A stretch of DNA of 64,000 nt from Pogonophryne albipinna. Its lineage: Eukaryota > Chordata > Actinopteri > Perciformes > Artedidraconidae. Position 1 is the first letter of the stretch. Each line of letters begins with the position of its first letter. Under the pieces are notes generated by a model, which did no database searches, had not been told where the DNA came from, and worked only from the letters and a program-made list of their open reading frames with translations. The translations under genes and the position numbers were made by a program. The stretch lies in assembly GCA_028583405.1 (NCBI GenBank), contig CM053246.1, positions 6,789,620 to 6,853,619 of the forward strand. The letters are read 5' to 3'. This document shows positions 1 through 13,800 of this stretch, piece after piece.

Positions 1-495
1 AAAAGTTGATAAATCAATTTAGCGAAAATTAAGGCTATTAAAAAGTATTAAACGTCATTTTCCAAAGTATTACATTTTGTAGCTTGTTTTCAATAAGTAT
101 ATAAATTGTCCAAAGAGGTTGTATTCTACAGTCTGCTTGAATGTAATCATTGCGTAGGTGTGTAGTGTGATTCTGTGTAGTTTATTGATGGCATCCCGTT
201 GGATTTGACGTCATCTGAACAGGACATCGCACGCTCACTGCTTGATAGCGCGCAAAGGTCCGTTTACGCCGGTTGTTAAACAACATCGTTATGGGGAAAT
301 GCAAGTCTGCGTCCAAATGGTTGGAAGATAAGGAGGAAGGACAATCAATACTGTATATAGTCAATGTGAGCTAAAGTGTGTCGCCAAGGTAACCGGTTAG
401 AACTCCAAGTGGCGATGAGGTCTTAAAATGTATGGAAAGGGTCTTAAAAAAGGTCTTAAAAGGTATTAAATGTGTCTTCAGGATTCCTGCATATA
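1..495. repeat. AT-rich repeat-like sequence
   Basis: No coding exon is visible. The right part has short repeats of ggtcttaaaa/ggtattaaat and ends in gattcctgcatataccctg, which looks like the end of a DNA-transposon copy. The assignment rests only on this style of sequence. Confidence 0.3.
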
Positions 496-714
496 CCCTG
501 GTACACTTATTTATTTCAGATAGATCTTATAGTTATTACTGTTAGCTTCAGCTTAAGTTATAGTGCAATGTTTGCACTAACACCATATTTATATAAAAAT
601 AAAGGCAATGAACAGTTACATCTCTACTTTACATAAGGGTGTCTGCACAATCTCACATTACAGCAACAAAATCCTTCGGTTTTTGGCAAACCGAGTACCA
701 GAAAATATACATTA

Positions 715-800
715 AAAAAAAGGGGGGGGCCACAGGGGGGTCAGAGGTCAGTGTTAGGGGGGCACTGCCCCCCCCCCCCCCCAGTACCGCCCCTGGGGGA
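715..800. repeat. G-run and C-run at a transposon-like end
   Basis: A run of seven G near 721 and a run of fifteen C near 768, followed by agtaccgcccctggg, the kind of terminus many fish DNA transposons carry ('ggggcggtact' in reverse). Homopolymers here may also contain assembly errors. Confidence 0.35.
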
Positions 801-966
801 GAGAGATGTAATACGGTTTCCTGATAAACGTTTTGTTTGATAGGCCTCAGCTGTGGAGAGTATGTGCTGCAGGGAGGTGGATGCACCTCGCACAATGCAC
901 CCAGGAACGAAAGCTAGCTCCGGTCCTTTTCCTGTTAGGGAAACTATGGACTCGATGTCCTGACAG

Positions 967-999
967 GCTGGAGTTTGTGCAACCTGCACAAACTCCAGC
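967..999. other. Perfect 15-bp hairpin, 3-nt loop
   Basis: Arms gctggagtttgtgca (967-981) and its exact reverse complement (985-999) with loop acc. The loop is too short for an ordinary miRNA precursor. It lies upstream of ect2 exon 1, in sequence with no recognised gene. Confidence 0.75.
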
Positions 1000-1390
1000 T
1001 CACCATGATTACAAATGGTGAAATGCAATGTAAAATTACCGAAAAAATACCAGCTCACTAAATCACAACCACTCAAACCAACTACAAACTACTACCGCGG
1101 ATTGGGCAGAGAACGAGTCAGAGAAAGTTGCTCCCCCATGTGACGTATGACGTTAAAAAAAACATATAAAATCCTGCATTAACTTTTTTAATTGTAATTT
1201 TCAGGCAAGGTTAAGCATAAATCTATTAAAAAAAAAAAAAAAAACTGCAAGTTGCTCTTTAAACAAACGTTGATGCATTAGTTTGTGATTCCTTTTTTTT
1301 TCTCTGGCAGCCGTTCTGTTTTAAACAAAACCTATAGTGCTATTTGGGGTTTTTATTTTTTTCAACCCTTTTTTATTTTCTGCCCCGCAG

Positions 1391-1480
1391 CCTCTACAGT
1401 TTTCATGTCGTCCTCTCTACTCCGCCACCATGCTGAACCTGTCGCTGTGTTTCACTGGCTTCAGAAACAAGGAGGAAATT
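1391..1480 (+). CDS. ect2: ect2 exon 1 of window: end of BRCT0 and start of BRCT1
   Basis: 90 nt, phase 0 to 0, 30 residues (1-30). It is flanked by an acceptor ending ccccgcag and a donor gtgagt. It contains the motif CFTGFR that opens BRCT1; Thr22 in FTGF corresponds to the phosphopeptide-binding Thr of human BRCT1 (T153 by recall). The internal Met14 is not a start: the upstream residues match the human protein too. Confidence 0.93.
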
Positions 1481-4400
1481 GTGAGTATACTAATTTCAAA
1501 TGATGCAACTATTTTTGTTGAAGGATGAAAATGGGGTACTTTCTTAATGATCATTCTGCATGGAAAGATCAGTATTGTGTCATATGCAGCAAAATCTCAA
1601 AGAAACCACTGAGGCCATGCAGCTGAGTGTCTGGGTGTCAACAAGACATTTTGAACCACATGTGGTTGTTTGACCCTCAGCCATTAAGCAGGGTGTGCAG
1701 CCTCTTCCCATTTCTAGGCCGTCAAATAAAGTAGCCCTTTGGGGTCTGCGGATGGAAATGAGCTCAAAGCTAAAATCCGGCATATTTACACTTGAAGCAT
1801 TATTTGTCTTAAGTGTTCATTAATGTGCATTGTCCCTGTTCAAATAAACGATGAAATGAAAATAAATGTATACAGGCACAATTCACCCTTTAGCTTCTCT
1901 ATGATGCAAAACAGTGGGGAACAGTTTTCCTAAATTGCTGTGTTTTTATGTGCTTTACTGTTTCCACTGTCCTTCTCGTCACTACTGTGTGAAATTATTG
2001 GTTTGTCAGTTTGAGATATGGAAGAACAGTGACAGGAACAGGAGTGAAACTAAACTCCAAAACAGATTTCCTTTTAGAGTTTGAACAGCTAACTGCTAAC
2101 TAGCACAGCGATACATGACTCAGGTCAGGTGGGGGATCCCGGGTCGGACACCAACGAGAGCTAAGATTGATATAAGGCTATTACAGATCAAATGGAATCC
2201 TTGTATACAATTAGTTGCCCTTGTTTAATTTGGACCTAAAATACAATGCAACTCAATATTCTAAACTAAGCACAAAAAGTACGGAAATGTGTGTTTGGCA
2301 GATTATTTCTTTGTTCTAACAATGCTCCTTGGCAATACATCTTATACCATTGGGGGGGGGGGCTTTTTATTTCCCTTTTTTAAATGGTGCCACATTTGTG
2401 AGGAACATGCATTTGTGGGATGACCAGCAGAGCTGAGTATGTGGGTTGCGCCCATGAAACATTTGCCAAATCTTCTCTGCCAATGCCAAACAGCTTTTTT
2501 TTTGCTGTTGACTCTTGTTTGGTGAATTGGATGATTGAAGTCTGATAAAACAAGACATATTGGCAATTTACCAATTCATTAATTTAACGAACAGCAGCCT
2601 CAGTAGCGTGGGGAACAGCCTCTCCTCCTCATGCTGGTCACACACTGCTGTGGGATGACATCCCACTCTTCAACCAGCATTTGACGCATTCAGCCAGCGT
2701 GGTCGTGTTGGTCACTCTGGCCCTGCTAAAGATGAAAAGTTATAGAAAAAGCCACCAGCAAAGCCAAATGTTTGGTGAATATTGTTTCCCTCCTAGTGCT
2801 GAGCTCATGTTCGTTTTCTGTCCTGCAGAAGAACTTGGTGAATCTGGTTCATCACATGGGGGGGACCATCCGGAAAGACTTCAGCACCAAGGTTACTCAT
2901 CTCATCGCCTACTCCACACATGGAGAGAAATACAGGGTGTGTACATTTTTCTTTAATTTCTGTAGTCTAACTTTCTTTTAAATCAGTGGGTATCTCACTT
3001 CAATCAGGGATGCAAACTTGTCACCTTTCGGACAAATTCGCCGTTTTGAATCCAAAATAGGTCGTTTGTGTGATTCATGTAGATCTGCAATACAAATATT
3101 TATGGGGGGGGGGGGGGGGTCTGGGACCCGGAGTAATCTGCGGCCGCGAGCTGTTATGTGCCATCATGACGCACATGGTGTTATTTTTTTATATATTATA
3201 ATGAAGTGCGAGCTGTGTGCTCGAGTCTTCCTGTCTGTCGGCTGAACTCTGCTGCTCCGACATGAGGGTCTAACTTCAGCAGCTACATTACCTACGGTGC
3301 GTTCGTTAATAGTAACTGTGTGGTCCGGAGTTAGCTGTTAGAACGGGCCGTTCAGGTGTTCAGAGCAGAGCTCCCTATCGGAGCGGCAGAGCGTGATGTA
3401 AAATGAAAAGTTTTTCTGTTGCAATACTATTTAAGGAATCGTGGAGCTAGCTAACTAGCATACATTGTCACTATGTGCTAACATTAGCTTTAGTTTTAGT
3501 TTTCTAATAGGCTATAAACAGAGGTGGCATAAGTATAGATCTTGTACTAGATTAAAAGTAGAAGTACTCAGATCTTGTACTAGAATAAAAGTAGAAGTAC
3601 TCAGGTCTTGTACTTGAGTAAAAGTAGAAGTACTCAGATATTGTACTTGAGTAAAAGTAGAAGTACTCAGGTCTTGTACTTGAGTAAAAGTAGAAGTACT
3701 CAGGTCTTGTACTTGAGTAAAAGTAGAAGTACTCAGGTCTTGTACTTGAGTAAAAGTAGAAGTACTCAGATCTTATACTAGAGTAAAAGTAGAAGTACTT
3801 AAAGTGGACCTATCATACTATATTTGAATAATATATTGTAGGGCCATACCTATATAAAACCTGTCTGCAAAGTTTTTTTTTCAAAATACCAAACAGATCA
3901 TGCATTTGAGCCATGCCTCATTTTGCTCTATTTTTAGCCCTGTTTTTGCAAGGGCTGATTCTGTGAGAAGTCTTCTTCGCTGCTTTTGTGGCAGACTACA
4001 GCGCCACCTACAGGCCTGGCATATGTACTACAGCGTCTCCAGCGCTTTCGAACGGCAATGGCCGTGGCTGTCTCCTCCTGATAGGTGGAGAGTTGCCCAT
4101 ATAGGCGGAGCTCCTCGTTTCTGACGAGGATTTTCAAATCTGGATCAGTCTGTATCAGATCCGTTGCAGCCCCGTTTTTAGAGATTTGGGTATGGAGGAA
4201 AAGAGAGAGGGTTGTGTTTTCTGACACTTGGTGAGTTCCCTGACACACCGGGGACACATATTCATGTATAAAAGACGTACAAAAGTGCATTTTGCATGAT
4301 AGGTCCCCTTTAAGTGAAGTACAAGTATCTCAAAATTGTACCCAAGTATAGTACTTGAGTTTATGAACTTAGTTACTTTACACCAGTGGCTATACAGATA

Positions 4401-7400
4401 GAAAGACTAAGCCTTGCACAGAGGCATGAAAATACATTTTCAAAATGCTCAGCAGTGCTGCCAAAATTATAAACTGACTGCTACACAATTAAAATAAATG
4501 CTTTTATATATTTCTATTAGATGTGACTCTTCGGCGTTTCTGTTATTATTAACTGCTGCTTTAGTTGTTCTGACTGCTAAAATCATCTGTTATTCCTCAT
4601 TTTAAAGCCGATATGTCGGGGGGCTCGGATCCTTGTCACCTTTTTCATACCTGATGAGTTTGCATCGCTGTCAATACAACTGCACTTGTTCAAGCACAAC
4701 GAGACAAAATGTAGTAAGAAGTTCCCAGTTTTATCCAATGGAGCCTCAAACTTGGTTTGGTATTGCACCTGAATTGAAAGTGGTTTGTCCCTGTCAGATT
4801 TGTTTTAGACACACCGATCAGAAGTAATGCAAATAGACTAGGGAAATTGTTGTATTGAGAGTGTGACAGGGGAACTAGGAGAGCTTATACTGATACAATT
4901 GTACGTTGATATATTTCATGCCTCTCTTTTCTTTCTGTTATCATCTTCTGGTTGCACATTTACTCATCTGCGTCTTCACTCTTGTTCCCTCCTCTCTCAG
5001 CTGGCAGTGTGTATGGGGACGCCGATTCTCACTCCATCATGGATTCATAAAGCCTGGGAGAGAAGAGAAGACGTGTAAGTGAAGAAAAGGAAGGAAGGAA
5101 GGCTATCGGAGCTTCTCATTTGTGTATCCTGTGGTAAAGGCATGCCAAAGTGAAACATCTATTGTTTACTTTATGTTCTCTCTGCAAGCCAGTATTTGAG
5201 CACAGGGAAATATTAGATCTCCAGTTTTCTTTTTGTGGTTTATTTTCTCTTCTTTTTTTGTTTTACATATGAAAAAGTAAACCGCTGATGCACAACACTT
5301 TGTAAACCATACAAATTAGGTGTGCTGAATGATGAAGCCAAGTCCCACATACATTTGAGGAAAGGGGTTGAATATTATGAATGATAATTGATATTTATTA
5401 GCACAGCTAACCAGAATTTCCGTTAGAATTTTTTTTTGCCGGTCAACATGTCCGTTAAAGTTTAAATCTTCCGGACAAAATGAGAAAAGTGCCGGTCAAA
5501 GGTGTTCTTTGTTATTTATTGAGCTTTAAAACAAATTCATAACAACTCGATATTTAACAAACTAATTATAGTAGATTAACTACATTATTCAAAAGTGTAA
5601 AGTAACTTATAATAATGGAGCGCTCTCTCTCCTGACAGCCCGTTAGTATCATGCAGCTCGCGGATGCAGTAATGAGTGACCCGACAGTAAAAATAAACAT
5701 ATCTATAACTAGTTTAGGTAGTTTGAGAGGTTTTTAAAATAGCTAAGTGTAATTTTCTAACCTGAATTGTGTGTTTTGCTGCGCTCACCGCTGCAGGTGA
5801 TCCGCTAGAGCTGCGTGTCTCCGTCAGCAGCAGCTGACCCTGATCTCTCGCTCTCCCGTCAGATTAGACTTCACTCGCGTTTATGTCCATATCATAACTG
5901 CTTATCAAGACACCTAAACAATAAGCGTCACTATGCAACCGGGTGAGGCCACAAAGTATAGCGCAGCATTATGAATTTGTTTACATGCCCACCGGAACCC
6001 CGAGGCATTACCAACAGATCAACGCACAATCAACCCATACTCTTTCTCCACATTAAATGTTAGACATTAAAATTGACTATTCTTCTCTGTCACATACTAT
6101 TCTTGTCTGTTACATAAGTGGTGCAACTGATGCTGTGTTGTGCTAAGGGGAAATGATTTTGACCGAAGAGATTTAGATTTGCCGGTCTTCAGCATATTTT
6201 ACCGGTCAAAGTCCGGTAATTACCGGTTAACGGAAACTCTAACTAACAACCCCTAAACACTTTAATGGCATGTGTTGTGCTGCGTGCATATACTCTTGCT
6301 CATGCCCAAAAATCGGACTGTTGGAGGGAAAAAAGAAGAAGATTGTAAGCAGTAGTTGATCGTGGTACTATTAAATAAACTGCTATATTAATTAAACCTT
6401 ACAGTTTAAAGAGCTTCATTATTGGCGTTAAAAATGAATCTTAAATCCAGAAAAAGCAGTGCTCTTGGGAATCTGAGAGGCCTCAACAGTCATTGTGCTG
6501 TCTCATCATGTATGTGTATGCATGCCTTTCAGGAGCTTTAGGGGGTGAACAAATCCTGATGTATTCAACGATGTAGAATCAATTATGTTTAATGTCATAA
6601 TCTAAAACCACATTTTCAGAAATGATGACATGTTATTAATTGTAACCTTCATGTGAACACCCTTCATGTGTTCAGGCTCTTCCATGCAGGAGAAGAGGAG
6701 TTTCGAACAGAGTTCAAAGTGCCTCCCTTCCAGGACTGCATCCTCAGTTTCCTGGGTTTCTTAGATGAAGATAAGGCCAACATGGAGGAGAGGACTCTCA
6801 AACATGGTCAGTGTCATTAAACCTGTGCAGCAGTGAATATACACATTGTTTCATACAATGCAAACACTTGTATTGTACAATTGTGTTTTGCACGTGTTTT
6901 CATCATCATATTCCTTTTCTCTGTCTCCAAGGTGGCACTTATCTTGAGGTTGGAGACGAGCGCTGTACACACATGGTGGTGGAGGAAAACTCAGTAAAGG
7001 AGCTGCCATTTCCTCCCTCCAGTAAACTCTTTGTGGTCAAACAGGAGGTAGGGTTTTTTGTTTAAGAGTGAAGTTTAACACCTCTGATACTACTTTAGCA
7101 CCATTTTGACAAAACAGGGTATTGTCTTGAGTTCTAAATTATCTTTTTAATGCATTTCCCTATTTCAGTAAATAATGTGAGCCATGGTAGCATGGTGGAT
7201 TGGGTGAAGTTATATCCCCCTTGCTAGTTTTATTGATTTCAAAGGAAGTTTTGGTCCTTATAAAACCAGAGTTTTTTTGTTTTGTTTTCTCCCTTCTGTG
7301 TTAGTGGTTCTGGGGAAGCATACAGATGGACGCTCGGGCCGGAGAGTCCATGTACCTCTACGAGAAGGTGAGTGCATTATCGCTAGGGGTTAGGGTATAT

Positions 7401-10400
7401 GACTGAAATTTTTTGTGTTTTTTGCGCAGTACTTTATCACAGTATTACAAAATAAAATAAATGATTTACATGATTCTGCCTTACTTCATTCTATGCGGTA
7501 TGTATGGGAAAATATCTTGAGAAAAATAGAAATAAATAAAACGTTGTGTTATTGACTCCTAAAAGAAATAAAATAATGTAAATACCTTTTTTTGAGAAAT
7601 ACCCTGCCCCATAATGTAGATATGTAGTATATGTAAGCACATCTTTTCAGATTTAACAGCCATGCTTTCATTTTGAGGTTGCGAATGAACTGTGTTGCTA
7701 AGCAACCGCAATATGAGCAAATGTTTTTTTCCACAATCGTTTTATTTTTTTCAAATGTTTAAAAGCTCTAAAGTAAAGGGTGCCACATCATTTGTGATCC
7801 GACAAGCCAAACAGGACATTATTCTATATTAACATCTTTAACAGGTTAAATAAACCGAAAGCTTTACGTCTCAATCATAGAATATCTGGAGATTTGGCGT
7901 GCTGACCTTTGCCCATCATAAGTCATAGAGTTCTTGTTAAATCAGACAGCAAACATGATCTGTGGAGAGCTGGCAGTAGCAACGCAGTCTGTGTGGAAAC
8001 GACACATCACAGGTTTTATACTGCCTGTACATAACCGAGACAATGGTACCTGTTTATATGAAACATAGTTTATTGAGAGCTGTGGCCAGTAGATTGTGTG
8101 TGTGTTTGTTTGTTTTATCACCGTAACGACAGTAGTGCAAAATCCGGCCACCTCTATTTATGGGTGTTGTTACTAAATGAATATTATTTCAAGCCAAATG
8201 TATAAACACTCACGAACGGCAAAAGGAGTATCTCTCTTTATCTCAATGTATAAGAATTGGACTACAGCATTACACAACCATGAATCAAGATTTATACATA
8301 AAATAAATAAACTATATATATTCTCTATTTGTCTTCCTCACAGATAGCTGTTTAAGAGTTTCTGATTCAGGTTTCATCATCATCATCTTCAAGAGATACT
8401 CCGTGTATTCATGTTGCTTCTCCTTTTCACTCTCTCTTACTATATTGTCCTTTTTTCTTTTGTCCCGCTGCGATCAGAACGACAGCCCGGCCATGAAGAA
8501 GGCCGTGTCCCTGCTGTCCCTCACCACCCCCAACAGCAACCGCAAGCGCCGGCGTCTCAGGGACACGCTGGCTCAGCTCACCAAGGAGACGGAGATCTCT
8601 CCCTTCCCCCCCCCACGCAAGAGACCCTCAGCAGAGCACTCCCTGTCCATGGGCTCTCTGCTGGACATCTCCAACACCCCCGACACCTGCAAGGCCTTGG
8701 CAGGTAACAGAGAAATGACGGTTGACTATAAAACACCTTCTCCATCCGTCCCTTAATACCTTTTATTTTCTCAGTGACAGTTATACCATTTCTTGTATGT
8801 ATTAAAGGCAAAATAACTGAGAATATAGTTTTAAGGAAAGCAGTAACAAGATCAACTAATCTCTATTTCAGAAGACAGAGTAGGGAACAGTTCAGAGAGC
8901 AATGCTGTTGCCAGGAATAAGATGAGAAGGAGGAGAACAAGGGAAAGTAGGAGTAGGACAGACAGGGAAGAGAAGAGGAGGAGGTCCTACCTGGGGACTC
9001 TTCAACAACAAGAAGAAGAAGAGGAGCAGCAGACAGGATCCTCAGGTCAGGCTTTGCTTCAGGGTTACATGTATTGATCGTCAGAGGAGAGTCCAACTCA
9101 AAGCTAATATGAAGTGGAGGATAGAAGAATCCTATAATAGTTTTACCAGTGGATCTGAAAACATTTGGGATTGAATTATAGCCCTGCCAGCTGAGAGTAA
9201 TGGAGTACCAACATGAACAGGGACGTGTGCAGTGTCACCTGACCTTACATTAGGGCTGCAACAAACGACTAATTTGATAATCGATTAATCTGTCGATTAT
9301 TTCTACGATTCATCGGATAAAAAAGGCACAAAAAAAAAAATGGTTTCAATTATTTTATTCAGAAAACTGCATTTCCAAATTGACAACATCAACACACAAA
9401 AACAACCCAAATGTAGGCTATAAAACATATGCAAAAGCTATATAACATATTTTTTGTTCAAAACAAGCTGTCTCTTTAGGTTTCCCGAACAAAAACAATG
9501 TTCTTTCAAATGATCAACCATGATAACTAACCTAACAGTTTTTTAAATGCTTTAATGGACCTGAGCCGTTATAAGCAGGGGTGCACATAACTTTTTTGCC
9601 CTGGTTCTCAAAGGAGCACCTGAAGATGTTGCTTGGTGCTCATCCTTAAAATGAAATAAACCGTAACTTTTGAGGGGGTCTTTATTTGCCAGACACACGG
9701 CACTGAACACACAGAGGTGAACACAAGACAACATTAGCACGTCCAGTAATCCTACAAGCTGTCATCACTACCCTCCTGACTGTTCTCCTCACCGTCTTCC
9801 TCTCTGTCTTCCTCTCTGTTCTCCTGACTGTTCTCCTCACTGTTCTCCTCACTGTCTTCCTCTCTGTCAGACATGGTAGCTAATGATGTAGACCTACTAC
9901 TTTCTCTCTGGTTGAGTCTGCGATTAGCTGCTTGCATCCACAAGTCAACAGCTGGGTTTGGGTCGAAAGTCTCTGTTGTCATCTTAGACAAGTGGATGTA
10001 ATCAAATAAGTATGTGAACATAACCAATAACCTACCATAGCCAATAACAAATTAAACTTATTTTATTTGTGTTGTTCATTCATATCTTATTTTACCTTAA
10101 CATTTATTTATTTATGCATTTTTTTTTTATCTCCAGTTTTAAAGGATATTTTTGGTTACTGTCCTATAGTATACATTGGAATGATTTCAAACCTGTTTAT
10201 CCCAATAATTATAAAGAAGTGCCTTGGAAATATGTGTTTACATAAATTGTGATCAAACTGTTTGAACTTAGACTAAAGTGAACTATCTAAACACTCCGAG
10301 TCCTTTACCTCACTGAGCTGTAGTTATCAGCCTCTCAGTCAGACTGGAGAGGACTCTCCCTCCACATCATTGTAGAAACATCTTCTTCTTCCGTTAGAGC

Positions 10401-10796
10401 AGCTAGCACCAGATTCTAATAACAACAGCGCCGGAACCGGTGCACCCGTCCCTCTCTCCCTCGCTCACTCGCACTTTGGCTGTGAGCTGCGGGTGCCAGA
10501 TAAGCCAACATCCCCCATTTTCATCACTTACAGCGCCCATCGTACAGGGCAAATGAAACGTGTAACCGGGGTGAAAAGGGTGTTACATTTACTTAATTAT
10601 GAATGTTGTTACAACAAGGCCGAAAATTAGGATGAGCACCAACGGTCAAAAATGTTTTTTTCCCTCCCAGAACTGTCAGCGCAGCGCCTCCCCAGATCTG
10701 GCGCCCGGCGAACATCTATAACGCCAGTGCTACGGGCCGATCCTGAGTTCATATGCAACTCGCAAATATCTTTCTCTCTCTCTCTCCTCTCCTCTC

Positions 10797-10886
<90 letters not shown>

Positions 10887-13800
10887 GGTACGCAAATGCG
10901 CCTTTTTTCAAATGACCCGGTGCTCTTTTGCGCACCTTCGCACCAGTTATGTGCAGCCCTGGTTATAAATAGTAATACATTATATAAGATTATAAAATTA
11001 TAAAAAATAAAATTGTGAATCACGAACAAAAAGTGTTAACAGGCTTTGTTACAACAAATAGGTAGATTGTCTCTGCAGTTACACTTTCTTACACACACTG
11101 TGTGTCTCAACTAGTGCTGCGTACCGGTACGCCGAAAGTTAACAGCATTTAATTACACAAAAGATGCGGTGGTGTACAAATGAAATTGCAAAAGGAGGCG
11201 CTCTCCTCATCTCCCGTCAGCCCTGGGGCCTCATTTATAAAGGGATATACGCTAAAAAAAATGGCGTACGCCAGTTTTACGCAATGTTTGCGATTTATAA
11301 AATACTAACTTGACGGGAAAACGTGCGGTCCTCCACGCAAACTCTAACCATGCGTACGCACTAAGCACAAAAACGGGAGAGACGAGAAACTGCGACACCG
11401 TTGGCAGAAGGAAGAATGGAGAGAAATATGTGGAAATAATACCATAAACAAAATGTTACCTCTCATTTATCATATATGAAGAATTCATTTTCAAACATTG
11501 ATTAAAGCCAATCTTAAAATGATTAAACAAACGCCTGTTTGAGACTCCTCAGTGCACACAAAAACATAACTTGGAGAAATAAATAAATACGGATATGTTA
11601 TTTAAAACCACCTCGAATATGTTGTGTTAATGTTATGAAATGTTTTCTCATAAATGATGCGGTTTTGCATTTCTATAGGTTGTACGAGCATGGTTTTATA
11701 TACTACCATGTTTAAACATGTTTTATGCCGTTTGCTAAGACTTGATAAGTCGCTCGTAAAACACAGGAGGTATGGAAACTAAGAACACCATATGTGGTAA
11801 ATTGTACAACGAATATAACACAACACATTAGTTGTATTTCCTTTAACTGGTGGATATAGAGTTGCTGCAGTGGAGACGCTGCGCACAGCTGATCGACAGC
11901 TGGGACACAAACCACCAAATACGAAAACATAATTCAGATCCAGTCGTCATGACTCCACTCCGGAGGGATTCCCCGATCATTTCTTACAGTCTCTCATCAA
12001 GGGGTGTCTCCTGTCCCCGGTACAAACACACTGCCTGAGGAAGGCTATGTGTATTTTTTTTGTCATGAACCTTTTTCGGACCACTTATTTATTTATTTTG
12101 GTGACGATCCGACCTCCATGCTGCTACTCTGGTTCAAACTGCATCCACCAAACAATATGATTTATCTCCACCTCTCCAAAATAACCAAAATCTGACACGG
12201 TGTGAGATGTCTTTTTAGCTGTTCTGTCGTCATTTCCTGCGATCTTCTTCATAAAGTCAGTCAGAATGAATGAATGAATGAATGGGCGTTTCTTTGACTA
12301 TTTATAGGCAAATATGGGCGTTACGTGAAGCCCGCAAAAGCTGCACCGCATTTCGAGTCGGTTGTGATTTATAAAGGGAAACCGGCGTAGGAAGTGCTGT
12401 ACGCACTTTCCTCGCCGGTACGCAATGTTTGGTATGTCGGAAAATTTCTGTACCTATTTTTTGGATTTCTACTACGTAAGCAACCTTCCCACGTGAATCC
12501 TACGCACGGCGTTATAAATGAGGCCCCAGGTCAGCAGGTAGAAGAGATCAATTCTTGGCTTGCTCTTCCTGTTGTCATCTGAGGTCTTCTCCTATTGGCC
12601 GGCGTCGTCGGGGGGCGGGTCCAATGCAATTTCTGCCTTTTTCTGTTGCTAAATTACATCATTCTGGTGTCTGTGGTTATTTAAACATTCCCTGATAAAC
12701 GTTATTCAGCGTCAATAAATGAGTGCTAATCCCAGTGTGCTCAGTGTACAACATCACATGTAATTTCACCTTCGATTCACGGTTTGAAAACGTAGCATTT
12801 TGCCACATGCTAATGCTAACCGGAAGTGAAGAATTTTCAGAATAAAAGTATTAAGTTAATAGTGTGAACTTCCGGTTTTTCAGAATAAAACTGATTTAAA
12901 TTAAATGGTGTATTTAATTCAAAATTACGCCATATCAACATTGATTTTAATTTCTAACAGTATGTATGTACATCACTATGTATGTAGTATGTACTGTATA
13001 ATGTACACATGTAGAGTTGTAGAAAAGACATGGTGTACAGACAGTACACTCTGACTGTACAGTCACTACAGTGTATACTGTATAGTAGGTGTGTAACAGT
13101 GTAATGCGTATAGTCTACTCTACACTCTACCTTTCAGCAACGTTTTAGGGATTTAGGCTCAGTCAGCTCAGGGACTGTTTGGTTACTTTAGTTTGGTAAA
13201 TGAAATAAATGTTTGAACTTTGTAGTAGTTCACTGTAGTTGCTGTCATAAGTCATTTGTAGACTAAGTGGCAAAAAGTTTTTTTTTTTACATTTGTACTT
13301 TGTAGAGAAATGTAGACACAAGTTGGAAGGGAGCACAATAAACCTGACAAGTTTGAATTTGAGTTGATTATGAGTTAATTTTCAATTGATAATTAGCTCA
13401 CAATAAGTTCACTTTAGTTATTCACACAACTTGACACAAGCCATGGGTTCAGGTCCGGACTTATAAGTCCGGACCTGAACCTGAACCTCTGGACTTGAGT
13501 CCGGACCTGAACCTTAATGTGAGTCCAGGTACGCAGCACTAGTCTCAACCCAACCTATTTTCTGCAAATTTGCAAACACTCTGAAATCGCTGTAACAATA
13601 AATTGGCATAGTTTAAATAAGTTAAAAATAAGTCACGTTAGTCGTTACTTTGTTTAGTATTTGGCCATGTAATAAGCTGGATCATGTGCAGCGAGCCGGT
13701 CATTATTGGAAGAAAAAAAACACCGACGGTATGATCACAGAGACCGACTCGAAGCGGAGGGATCTTGATCGGGTGTTTTTTGTTTACGTTTGAGATGTTC

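Larger units (their letters stand above)
3519..4388. mobile_element. hAT-like nonautonomous element
   Basis: Left end cagaggtgg, right end ttactttacaccagtg, flanked by gctataaa (3511-3518) and gctataca (4389-4396), a 7-of-8 target duplication. It carries a 33-bp tandem array and the MITE. Confidence 0.65.
3005..4670. mobile_element. hAT-like element with nested insertions
   Basis: The ends are complementary: cagggatgcaaac at left and gtttgcatcgctg at right. The flanks repeat tcaat (3000-3004 and 4671-4675), a 5-bp target duplication as in some hAT groups. It holds another hAT-like element (3519-4388), which itself holds a TTAA-flanked MITE (3803-4308). No transposase frame was recognised. 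Confidence 0.65.
9576..10961 (-). mobile_element. hAT element B, nested
   Basis: Ends caggggtgcacataact and agttatgtgcagccctg, flanked by gttataag (9568-9575) and gttataaa (10962-10969). It carries a minus-strand transposase C-terminus and a TC microsatellite. Its middle is repeated, in the opposite orientation, near 58521-58790 and 59963-60230. Confidence 0.75.
11112..13541. mobile_element. hAT element C, nested in the outer hAT
   Basis: Ends tagtgctgcgtacc and ggtacgcagcacta, with a perfect 8-bp target duplication gtctcaac (11104-11111 and 13542-13549). It is interrupted by element D and holds the 36-bp palindrome at 13446-13481. Confidence 0.85.

Noticed and set aside
967..999. miRNA precursor
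   Set aside because: A 15-bp stem with a 3-nt loop is too short for normal processing.
1337..1528. Use of the ATG at 1430 (Met14 of the first exon) as the ect2 start
   Set aside because: The residues before it ([13 protein letters not shown]) match the human protein and follow a proper acceptor, so the exon is internal.
10652..11029. Long open frames on both strands over the TC repeat
   Set aside because: Low-complexity Ser/Leu and Arg/Glu translations of the microsatellite.
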